The notes beneath the pieces were generated by a model. It was not told where the DNA came from, made no database searches, and saw only the letters and a list, made by a program, of their open reading frames with translations. A stretch of DNA of 9,926 bases from JAWLCG01 sp041687295 (GTDB lineage Bacteria; Planctomycetota; Phycisphaerae; SM23-33; FEN-1343). The stretch lies in contig JAWLCG010000178.1 of the NCBI GenBank assembly GCA_041687295.1, forward strand, positions 1 to 9,926, read 5' to 3'. How positions within the stretch are numbered: position 1 is the first letter of the stretch; every line of letters starts with the position of its first letter. A program made the position numbers and the translations under genes. Shown in pieces: positions 1 to 5,450 of the stretch.

Positions 1-192
1 CGCCGAGGAATTCGGTGCATTCTTCAGCGTCAGGGCCGTGATCTTCAGGGGCTGGGTGGGTTCATCTCTCGCTGGCATCGACACTTCCAATCATGCTCAC
101 GTTCATGCTGCAAAAGGGGTTAATGAGCTTGCTGTCTACGCGGGCCCATGGCTCAATGTGCATGTAAAACAGTCAGCCCAAGGGAGATACAC
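1..192. other. Upstream region, no supported gene
   Basis: I see no convincing gene here. Short open frames exist but have no ribosome-binding site or protein-like composition. The heptamer TCATGCT occurs twice (91-97 and 103-109). The 15-bp sequence at 146-160 recurs at 1414-1428. This stretch probably holds the promoter and 5' leader of the operon starting at 193. Confidence 0.5.
146..160 (+). promoter_or_regulatory. Repeated upstream motif, copy 1
   Basis: CCATGGCTCAATGTG is identical to 1414-1428 and ends 32 bp before the ATG at 193; the second copy ends 27 bp before the ATG at 1456. Both copies place TGGCTCAAT, which could serve as an extended -10, 17 bp after a TT-starting hexamer (TTGCTG at 129-134, TTAGCG at 1397-1402). 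The match to a sigma-70 promoter is weak, so it could instead be an operator or a leader element. An ATG inside the motif (148) is in frame with the gene at 193 but has no Shine-Dalgarno sequence. Confidence 0.4.
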
Positions 193-387
193 ATGCACGA
201 CTGCGACAGCCACGCCGAAGGCCACTTGATCTTCCGGGCCATCGTCACCGACACCGTCAGCCGAGAGACCATCCGACGCTACAGCTTCATCGCCGACAGC
301 CTCGAAGAGGCCCGGGAGATGGCCTGGAAGCGGGCCGGCAAGTTCGGCGGCGACGTGTTCGTCAAGGTCGAGCAGCTCAGCCGCTAA
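193..387 (+). CDS. Small orphan protein (64 aa)
   Basis: First gene of the left operon. I do not recognise the family. The start at 193 is preferred over the in-frame ATG at 148 because GGGAG (182-186) sits just upstream of it. The protein opens with a short His/Cys/Asp-rich stretch (MHDCDSHAEGH). After that, alternating hydrophobic and polar residues (LIFRAIVTDT, RYSFIADS), an amphipathic helix (LEEAREMAWKRAG) and a final strand (DVFVKVEQL) suggest a compact strand-strand-helix-strand fold. There is no signal peptide or membrane segment, so it is probably cytoplasmic. The next gene starts 15 bp downstream. Codon use is GC-rich like its neighbours. Function is unknown. Confidence 0.72.
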   Translation: MHDCDSHAEGHLIFRAIVTDTVSRETIRRYSFIADSLEEAREMAWKRAGKFGGDVFVKVEQLSR

Positions 388-402
388 CCCAAGGAGAACG
401 CC

Positions 403-609
403 ATGCCGCACGACTGGTACGCCGCCAAGCGCAACAACCCCTACCTGGGCGAGGAGGTCCGGATTGTCCGGGTCCACCAGCGCCTGGAGGGACGCCCCGC
501 CTTCGCCATAAAGAGCGAGCGTCAGACGATCGCCATCAGCGCCGACAAGAAGATGCTCATCACGCTGGCCAGCGACCGCTACATGCGGCTGGTCGAGATC
601 GAGGACTGA
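403..609 (+). CDS. Small orphan protein (68 aa)
   Basis: Second gene of the left operon, with AAGGAG (390-395) at good spacing before the ATG. I do not recognise the family. The N-terminus is basic and aromatic (PHDWYAAKRNNPYLG). The remainder is mostly predicted strand with alternating hydrophobics (EVRIVRVHQRL, AFAIKSERQTIAIS, KMLITLAS, YMRLVEIED), consistent with a small beta-barrel or sheet protein. No cysteine, signal peptide or membrane segment is present. It is separated by 15 bp from the gene before it and 12 bp from the gene after it, so all are probably on one transcript. Function is unknown. Confidence 0.72.
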   Translation: MPHDWYAAKRNNPYLGEEVRIVRVHQRLEGRPAFAIKSERQTIAISADKKMLITLASDRYMRLVEIED

Positions 610-621
610 GGAGGCACGACC

Positions 622-888
622 ATGCGAACCAAGCGCATCGAACTCGAAGGACCCGCCGGCCACGTCGCCATTGAGCGGCTGCGGGGCGAGGCCACCATCC
701 GGATCGACAGCATCGTCCGCGAGCCTCGCGGCGAGCACGGCTGGCTGAGCTGGGAGATCCCGGCTGCCGCCGGCCAGGACGAGGTCTACCCCATCGCCGA
801 GATGATCCAGCGCCGCTGCGACGGCGCCACCGGCACCCACAGCGACATCCACGACTACTACCGCGAGCTGCAGCGCTTCGCGGACTGA
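622..888 (+). CDS. Small orphan protein (88 aa)
   Basis: Third gene of the left operon, with GAGGAG just after the preceding stop as ribosome-binding site. I do not recognise the family. The N-terminal half reads as strands (KRIELEGPAGHVAIERL, EATIRIDSIVRE). The middle carries WLSWEIPAAAG, and the C-terminus is helical and acidic/aromatic (AEMIQRRCDGA, DIHDYYRELQRFAD). It has one cysteine and no membrane segment or signal peptide. Length and composition resemble the small accessory proteins often encoded by prophages and integrative elements, but no function can be inferred from the sequence. Confidence 0.72.
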   Translation: MRTKRIELEGPAGHVAIERLRGEATIRIDSIVREPRGEHGWLSWEIPAAAGQDEVYPIAEMIQRRCDGATGTHSDIHDYYRELQRFAD

Positions 889-900
889 AAGGAGCCCACC

Positions 901-1347
901 ATGGACGACCGCAACCGCAAGCTGACGATCGACGAGGCCAACGACATCTGCCGCGGCTGGGCCGAGGTCATGCCGGACCCCGAGGACCCGACGCTCTGGC
1001 GGGTCGAGGGTCCCGGCCGGGTGGAAGCCCACGAGCCGATGACCCTGAGCGAGTGGACCGCCTTCCTGGTCGACTGGACCGGCGCCGACCACGACGGCAG
1101 CGGCACCGGCGAGGGCGAGCGCTGGCGCCTGGCCGACCATGACTACCACGATGAGGGCCCGGACCCAACCGACGAGGTCGCCATTGAGACGCTGCTCTAC
1201 GAGCTGCTCCAGGACGACGAGATGGCCCCGGAGATCGAACGCGTCGAGACGTTCGAGGAGGCGGGGCTGCTCACCAACGACCGCTGCGTGGTGATCCACA
1301 CCCACGATCACCGGAGCTACCAGGTCACCGTCATACGCAGCCGCTGA
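901..1347 (+). CDS. Acidic orphan protein (148 aa)
   Basis: Fourth gene of the left operon, 12 bp after its neighbour, with AAAGGAG (888-894) before the ATG. I do not recognise the family. The protein is strongly acidic with many Asp/Glu/Trp residues (PDPEDPTLWRVEG, SEWTAFLVDWTG, EIERVETFEEAG) and ends in a strand-like basic tail (YQVTVIRSR). There is no signal peptide, membrane segment or known catalytic motif. A high acidic charge is compatible with a DNA-mimic or a partner of a basic protein, but this is only a possibility. A 100-bp gap and a copy of the repeated motif follow it, so it probably ends the first transcription unit. Confidence 0.7.
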   Translation: MDDRNRKLTIDEANDICRGWAEVMPDPEDPTLWRVEGPGRVEAHEPMTLSEWTAFLVDWTGADHDGSGTGEGERWRLADHDYHDEGPDPTDEVAIETLLYELLQDDEMAPEIERVETFEEAGLLTNDRCVVIHTHDHRSYQVTVIRSR

Positions 1348-1413
1348 CGGCTCGTGGCGGCCTGCAGAAAGACTGCAATTGCTGCCGGAATCAGCCTTAG
1401 CGGCCGGGCCATT

Positions 1414-1428
1414 CCATGGCTCAATGTG
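1414..1428 (+). promoter_or_regulatory. Repeated upstream motif, copy 2
   Basis: An identical copy of the 15-bp sequence at 146-160, here 27 bp before the ATG at 1456. The flanks are also loosely similar: CTGCAA upstream in both, and CATG shortly downstream. This suggests duplicated promoter or leader DNA that drives the two left operons together. Here the ATG inside the motif (1416) is out of frame with the gene at 1456, which argues against the motif being conserved for coding. Confidence 0.4.
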
Positions 1429-1455
1429 ACCATGCAACCTGCACAGGAGACCACG

Positions 1456-1728
1456 ATGAAACGCCAACGCCCCAAGACTTACGAGACCACCTACCGCGGC
1501 CAGAAGGTCCGGGTGACCGTGCCCGAGAACGACTCGGCCGAGCTGTTCGACCACATCCGCGAGCAGCTCAGCCCCGAGGCCGTCGCCGCCATCGTCGCCT
1601 GGCTGCAGCCGGCCCACACGAACGACCCGCAGGTGGACCGCCAGGTCCGCTGGTTCGCCGACCAGCTGGTTCAGCTGCTCGGCGGTAACGACAACTTCGC
1701 CCGGCTGATGGACGAGCTGGGCCTGTAG
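1456..1728 (+). CDS. Small orphan protein (90 aa)
   Basis: The start is the ATG at 1456, preceded by AGGAGA (1445-1450). In-frame codons reach back to 1354 but lack a ribosome-binding site and run through the repeated upstream motif. The family is not recognised. The N-terminus is basic (KRQRPKTYETTYRGQK), followed by a strand (VRVTVPEN) and mainly helical segments (ELFDHIREQLSPEAVAAIVA, VRWFADQLVQLL, FARLMDELGL). No cysteines, signal peptide or membrane segment are present. It is the first gene of the second left operon, 27 bp ahead of the HARE-HTH gene, so the two may act together. Confidence 0.72.
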   Translation: MKRQRPKTYETTYRGQKVRVTVPENDSAELFDHIREQLSPEAVAAIVAWLQPAHTNDPQVDRQVRWFADQLVQLLGGNDNFARLMDELGL

Positions 1729-1755
1729 AACAACGCCAACCGCAAGGAGATCACC

Positions 1756-2202
1756 GTGGCCCCGAAGAAGAACGGCAAGAAGACCACCGGCAGCAGCCCG
1801 ACCCGCCCGGCCAAGCGCAAGAAGATCGTCTCGCTGGCCGAGTACGAGGCGGAGGCCCAGGCCGCCGCCGCCCCCGTGGAGGAACCCCAGGTTGAGCCCG
1901 CCACGGAACCGGCGCAGGGCGCCCCGGGCGAGCCGGCCCCGGTCGATGGCGCGAGCCGCATGAGTTGCCTCGACGCCGCTGCGCAGGTCCTCGCCGAGCG
2001 CGACCCAGCCGACGGGCCGCTCACCTGCCAGCAGATGATCGAGCGCATGACCGCCAAGGGCTACTGGTCGCCCGCCCGCGGCGGACTGACGCCGGCGAAC
2101 ACCCTCTACTCCGCCATCCTCCGCGAGATCAAGGTCAAGGGCGAGGTCAGCCGCTTCGACAAGGTCGAGCGGGGTCGGTTCAGCCTGACGCTCAAGCGGT
2201 AA
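1756..2202 (+). CDS. HARE-HTH domain protein
   Basis: A 148-aa protein starting at GTG 1756 with AAGGAGA (1744-1750) upstream. Residues 1-25 are a Lys/Arg-rich tail (KKNGKK, KRKKIV). Residues 30-68 are a low-complexity Ala/Glu/Pro linker. Residues 69-146 match the HARE-HTH (HB1/ASXL/restriction-endonuclease HTH) pattern: a start like SCLDAAAQVL, then LTPANTLYSAILREI, KGEVSRF and a closing VERGRFSL. This winged-helix domain is known from ASXL proteins, the RNA polymerase delta subunit and restriction enzymes, and is inferred to bind DNA. With no catalytic domain attached, it is more likely a nucleoid-type or regulatory DNA-binding protein. It ends 22 bp before a strong terminator. Domain call firm, role unknown. 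Confidence 0.85.
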   Translation: MAPKKNGKKTTGSSPTRPAKRKKIVSLAEYEAEAQAAAAPVEEPQVEPATEPAQGAPGEPAPVDGASRMSCLDAAAQVLAERDPADGPLTCQQMIERMTAKGYWSPARGGLTPANTLYSAILREIKVKGEVSRFDKVERGRFSLTLKR

Positions 2203-2224
2203 CCGCATCCGTCACCTCCTCCCG

Positions 2225-2258
2225 CCCCGGCCGGGCCTCCCGGTCGGGGTTCTCTTCT
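2225..2258 (+). terminator. Intrinsic terminator of second left operon
   Basis: An 11-bp GC stem (CCCCGGCCGGG at 2225-2235 with CCCGGTCGGGG at 2239-2249, one G-T wobble) closes a 3-nt loop and is followed by the pyrimidine/T-rich tract TTCTCTT. It lies 22 bp after the stop of the HARE-HTH gene, where a rho-independent terminator is expected. Confidence 0.75.
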
Positions 2259-2991
2259 GGCTCCTGCAGACTCTCCAGTGCGCGGCCGTCCCGTAGCTCA
2301 GCGTCCCCAGCGGCGCCCTCGGCCGGTGCCGTCAGGGCTGGCTGCATTGGCGAGGCAGCCAGAGGTGTTGCCCGCGCCTCGTTCGCCGACCTGGGCAGCC
2401 GGCCGGGAGTGGCCCCGGTGGGCCCACAGGTGGTGGAAGCCATCTGCCAGCCGCTTGGGCGGGACACATTTGGCACTCTTGCGGAAGTAAGAGGGTGAGG
2501 GAGTCTGGTGGGCGCCCTCGCCACGGACGGCATAGGTGGCTATTGATCGGTTGCTGCAACGGGCCAGGCAGAGCACGGTGCCTGGGCACTGCAAGTTTTT
2601 CTGCAGGAAGCCCAGAATCCCCGCCAAACCTGGAGGGGGTCCGGCAATAAGCATTGTAGGCGAGCCCTCAGGGCCGCGGGAGGTGGCAAGGCCGGGTACT
2701 TCGGGCCCGAAAGCGGTAGATGCTAATGGAATCAACTGCATGCGATTACTCGGGTTCCAGCGCGGCAAATGCCGGGCTTGTGCGGATGTAGAGGCAAACG
2801 GAACCTGTTTCAGCCTTCGCCACCGGCAAGACCGGCAGGCACAGGCGGGGGGCGTGAGGCCAGGCCGGGCCTCGTCCTCCGGCAGCAGGGCATCGGGTCG
2901 TTGAGCCGCGGCGACATACCGGGACGCCCCTGGTTTTCGTGCGGAATGCGCGGTCCCTGCGGCGGGAGCGGCCACAGCGAGCGCGTTTTCT

Positions 2992-3122
2992 GGCACTGCC
3001 AGGATCTTGCGCGTAACGAATCGCCGGCTACCGCAGAAAAAGGATAGTAGAGGGCCTTCGTGCGATAGTCGGGCCCTCGCGCCTCGGCCGGGCTTGCCCA
3101 CGGCGGGGCGGCCCCATCGCCT
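2992..3122. repeat. Diverged ~130-bp repeat, copy A
   Basis: Aligns almost colinearly with 3579-3706. Three conserved blocks: CCGCAGAAAAAG through ATAGTAGAGGGCC (3031-3056 against 3618-3643, 25 of 26 identical), CCCTCGCGCCTCGGCCGG (3074-3091, identical) and GGCGGGGCGGCCCCAT (3102-3117, identical). Variable segments separate them. In copy A, GAGGGCC (3050-3056) can pair with GGCCCTC (3072-3078). Read on the - strand, this 7-bp stem is followed by a T-rich tract (TACTATCCTTTTT), somewhat like a terminator. Confidence 0.8.
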
Positions 3123-3222
3123 CGACGGCCGAGTACAGGCCGCTGCATGACGTCAGGCTGCCGGGCCGCCCTCCGCAGGCCTACGGCCGCACGTTCAGGG
3201 GCTTGGCCAGACATCAGGGCCT

Positions 3223-3356
3223 TGCAGGGACATGTCAGACATACTGCTGACATATGTCTGACATGTGATTTTCGGGTGGCTCAACAGCTACTAAGCCATG
3301 AGTGAAAAAGGCTTGCGCCGTTTGATGCAGGGACATGGAATTTCTTGCAGGGACAT
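3223..3356. repeat. Three copies of TGCAGGGACAT
   Basis: The 11-mer TGCAGGGACAT occurs at 3223-3233, 3326-3336 and 3346-3356, all in the same orientation; the last two start 20 bp apart, about two helical turns. The third copy runs into ATTTCGCAACTTCGCG, which resembles the left end of the ~130-bp repeats. The arrangement suggests binding sites or remnants of an interspersed repeat. Confidence 0.6.
3230..3266. repeat. 14-bp perfect inverted repeat
   Basis: ACATGTCAGACATA (3230-3243) is the exact reverse complement of TATGTCTGACATGT (3253-3266), with a 9-bp spacer. A second palindrome, GACATATGTC (3249-3258), overlaps the right arm. The site is relatively AT-rich for this window and abuts a TGCAGGGACAT copy (3223-3233). 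No T-run follows, so a protein-binding site is more likely than a terminator. Confidence 0.7.
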
Positions 3357-3578
3357 TTCGCAACTTCGCGCCCAAATTTCGGGCCTCTGCGGCAAATAAC
3401 CCTATAGCCGCCGGCCCGGAGCGAATTCCCTGCACTACTCCGTACAGTTCGCCTCCGCTCGCGGTAGGTAGTGAAGGAGGAGGCCGTGCAGGTTCCCGGT
3501 GCCGAGGTGCGGTGGCCCCCCGGGCATGGGATGCGGATGGCGCCCTGGCGGGGCGCGGTCGCACCGAGCCCACATTCA

Positions 3579-3706
3579 GGCACTGCCGAGATTTCGCGCG
3601 GAACGTTTGTGCGGTTGCCGCAGAAAAAGAATAGTAGAGGGCCCTCGTCCGACCGAGCCCTCGCGCCTCGGCCGGCTTCGCCCCAGGCGGGGCGGCCCCA
3701 TTGCCT
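3579..3706. repeat. Diverged ~130-bp repeat, copy B
   Basis: Partner of 2992-3122, offset by 587 bp and in the same orientation. The differences are concentrated between the three conserved blocks. GAGGGC (3637-3642) can pair with GCCCTC (3657-3662), so the stem seen in copy A survives although bases between the arms have changed. A second hairpin, CGCCCC with GGGGCG around AGGC (3679-3694), lies in the third block. Confidence 0.8.
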
Positions 3707-3762
3707 TGATGACTGTGTGGACGGCACACGGCCCTTCGCAGTCCCTCTCTGGAGGCATCGCC

Positions 3763-4191
3763 ATGGACGCTTGCTGTCCGCACTGGGCCACCGTCGGCCA
3801 GATCGCCCGGGCCCTTGGCTGCGCCGAACTTCGTCAGAATCCTGACGAAGTGGACACGCAGCATGGGCTCCGGCCGTCCTCCGCGACTCCCACGACCGCG
3901 AAGGTCGAGCACCACGTCGGTAAGGGGACCAAGCAGAAGCTCCGCCGCGGGTTGACCTCCATCCGCAAGCCGAGCGGCGGTTGGGGAAAGGCCGCCCTGT
4001 TCCGAATTCAGAACAGGGCTGCACCCTTGAGCAGCAGGCGAGTTGGTCCGCGTGTCTCAGCAGCGATACGGAGGCCTCAGCATAGGCTTTCGGCGGCCTG
4101 GAAAGCGTCTGTCAAGTCCTGCGGCAGTCGCGAGAAAACCCCTCGTCCGCGTCGGAATTCCGGAGCGCCGCCGCCTGAACGGCATAGGTAA
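3763..4191 (+). CDS. Doubtful small HTH-like protein, possibly decayed
   Basis: An ATG at 3763 has a textbook Shine-Dalgarno sequence, GGAGG (3751-3755), 7 bp upstream. The frame runs 142 codons. Only the beginning looks like a protein: MDACCPHWATVGQIARALGC contains TVGQIARALG, a helix resembling the first HTH helix of MerR-type or excisionase-type proteins. From about residue 60 on, the translation becomes Arg/Pro/Ser-rich and unlike a folded domain. The frame is also interrupted by two perfect palindromes (3828-3851, 3994-4019), unusual inside coding DNA. It may be a short real gene with an overlong open frame, a decayed gene, or a chance frame. Confidence 0.28.
   Translation: MDACCPHWATVGQIARALGCAELRQNPDEVDTQHGLRPSSATPTTAKVEHHVGKGTKQKLRRGLTSIRKPSGGWGKAALFRIQNRAAPLSSRRVGPRVSAAIRRPQHRLSAAWKASVKSCGSREKTPRPRRNSGAPPPERHR
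3828..3851. repeat. 10-bp perfect hairpin, 4-nt loop
   Basis: ACTTCGTCAG (3828-3837) pairs exactly with CTGACGAAGT (3842-3851) around AATC. No T-run follows, so it is not an intrinsic terminator. It lies inside the doubtful 3763 frame and may mark a regulatory or structural site instead. Confidence 0.6.
3994..4019. repeat. 26-bp near-perfect palindrome
   Basis: GCCCTGTTC (3994-4002) and GAACAGGGC (4011-4019) flank CGAATTCA, whose core GAATTC is itself palindromic. The whole 26 bp is symmetric except for one base pair (4003 against 4010). The continuous dyad without an obvious loop resembles an operator more than a terminator. It lies about 200 bp upstream of the primase gene. Confidence 0.65.
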
Positions 4192-4207
4192 CCAGTATGG
4201 GAGGACA

Positions 4208-4228
4208 ATGATTGAGGACAGCCAGTGA
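4208..4228 (+). CDS. Six-codon leader reading frame before primase
   Basis: ATG 4208 begins a six-codon frame (MIEDSQ) preceded by GGGAGG (4199-4204), a stronger ribosome-binding site than the primase's own. Its TGA (4226-4228) overlaps the primase GTG start (4225-4227) in a GTGA arrangement, the usual geometry for translational coupling. It may feed terminating ribosomes into the primase frame. It could also be accidental, since the same GA-rich DNA serves the primase start. Confidence 0.35.
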   Translation: MIEDSQ

Positions 4229-5450
4229 GTGACCACTACCGCTGCTACGGCCTGATGGACGTCCGGGGCCGCTTCCGGGCCTGGCGCTTCGGCCCCGACA
4301 CCGAGACGGTCCACCGGATCCTGATCGACGAGGCCGCCCGGGGCGCGCAGGTACTCTTCGCCAGCGTGCAGAGCTTCGCCCCGCCTGGCGGTGCCGACGG
4401 GCTGACGCGCTGGCGGGCCGTCCGGGACCAGTACTCTGGCGAGGGGGCGCTACCGCACTGGGCGCCGCTGTACTTCGACCTCGACGCGGAGGGCGACCCT
4501 GAGCAGGCGCTGCTCTGGGCCCGCTGGCTGGTGGAGTTCTTAGTCGAGCAGCTCGAGCTGCCCGTGCCGGCGGTGCGGGTGTGGTTCTCGGGCGCCAAGG
4601 GCGTGCACGTCATGGCGGACCCCGTAGCCCTGGGCATCGAGCCCGACCCGATGCTGACGGCGGACCTCAAGGGCGTGGCCCTGGAGCTGGTGGCCCACCT
4701 GCAGTCGCTGGGCGCCCCGGAGATGGCCACTGACGCCGCCGTCTACTCGGTGCCGCGGCTGCTCCGCATGCCCGACCAGCTACACCCGAAGACGGGGCTG
4801 TACAAGGTCGAGCTATCCCACCGGGAGCTCCACCGCTGCTCGGCCGAGCAGATCCAGGCCTTGGCCCGCACGCCCCGGGGTTCTCTGTGGGCGCCTGACG
4901 AGCTGCCCGATGGGTCCGTGCCCCTGGCGGCGCAGTGGTGGACGGCGTCACTGGAGCGGGCCCGCCAGCCGCGGCAGTTCCGCATCCGGACGGCCGAGGT
5001 GGCGGGGCTGAAGGTCCGGCCCGACGGGTACGTGGTCGATGAGCTGGTCGACGACGCCATGCCCTCCTGCATCGCCAGGCTGCTGAGGGCCACCGTCAGT
5101 CCGGGCAGCCGCAATCGCGTCGAGCTCCAGACGGCCTGCTGGGCCAAGGCGGCGAAGCTGCCGTACGGGAAGGCCCTGGCCATGCTGACGACGTGGACGA
5201 CGGGGAATCGGCCGGAGCTGTCGGCCGAGAACGCCAGAGCGAAGGCCGAGTCGATCATGCGCAGCGTCTACGGCAGCGCTTCGTACGGCTTCAGCTGCAT
5301 CGCCGCCCGGTCGGTGGCGCGGGCCGTTGGCGTCGCAGCGGAATGCGAGGGCTGCCGGGCCGTCCGGCCCCGTTCCCTGCGCCAGGCCTGCTCGCTGCGC
5401 GTCCGTCACGACGCGCACTGGAACCCGCCCGAGAGGATCTCCCTGGAGGA
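4225..5450 (+). CDS. Archaeo-eukaryotic-type primase (AEP/PrimPol family)
   Basis: The GTG at 4225 must be close to the true start: an in-frame TGA lies at 4213-4215, and GAGGA (4214-4218) is correctly spaced. The AEP catalytic core is visible: motif I YFDLDAEG with Asp85 and Asp87, motif II FSGAKGVHVMADP with His128, and motif III around Asp170 followed by RLLRMP and HPKTGLYKVEL. Residues 275-360 form a helical C-terminal region (CIARLLRATVSPGSRNRVEL to YGFSC). Such enzymes make primers and sometimes extend them. The frame stays open to 5610, but after residue 409 it becomes Arg-rich shadow sequence while helicase-like sequence appears in the +1 frame. I therefore end the meaningful coding at the junction. 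Identity is firm; the C-terminal boundary is uncertain. Confidence 0.85.

Larger units (their letters stand above)
2259..3762. other. 1.5-kb gene-poor, repeat-rich region
   Basis: I accept no gene here. The open frames on both strands are Arg/Pro/Gly-rich, overlap each other and lack ribosome-binding sites. What is present: a pair of diverged ~130-bp direct repeats (2992-3122 and 3579-3706), shorter degenerate relatives of their left end (near 2472, 2585 and 3350), three copies of TGCAGGGACAT (3223, 3326, 3346), a 14-bp inverted repeat (3230-3266), and a possible small fold at 2764-2773 (GGCAAATGCC) flanked by GGTTCC and GGAACC. It may encode structured RNA or be decayed mobile DNA. Confidence 0.6.

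Noticed and set aside
136..2208. 690-codon open frame on the - strand across the left operons
   Set aside because: It is the antisense shadow of GC-rich genes: low-complexity Gly/Ala/Val/Leu/Asp composition, no domain motifs, and it covers six + strand genes that each have ribosome-binding sites.
2755..2806. Possible tRNA-like or small structured RNA (GGTTCC...GGAACC with an inner GGCA/TGCC stem)
   Set aside because: No T-loop or anticodon-stem consensus and the arms are short; I mention it only as a possible fold within the gene-poor region.
3471..3845. + strand frame beginning after AAGGAGGAGG near 3472-3481
   Set aside because: Despite an SD-like sequence, the translation is Pro/Arg-rich, crosses repeat copy B and its hairpin, and resembles no protein.
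2298..4024. Several 147-267 codon - strand frames, two sharing EGPLL..FFCG..R-like segments
   Set aside because: The similarity between them is explained by the DNA repeats at 2992-3122 and 3579-3706. The frames differ in phase and flanks, are Arg/Pro/Ala-rich and have no start signals.
2527..4189. ACGGCATAGGT at 2527-2537 and again at 4179-4189 as direct-repeat boundaries of an insertion
   Set aside because: Only 11 bp match, the flanks differ and no transposase or terminal inverted repeat accompanies them; chance cannot be excluded.
2259..4200. CRISPR array or group II intron
   Set aside because: Repeats are too few, too long and diverged for CRISPR, and I see neither an intron domain V-like hairpin nor a reverse transcriptase.
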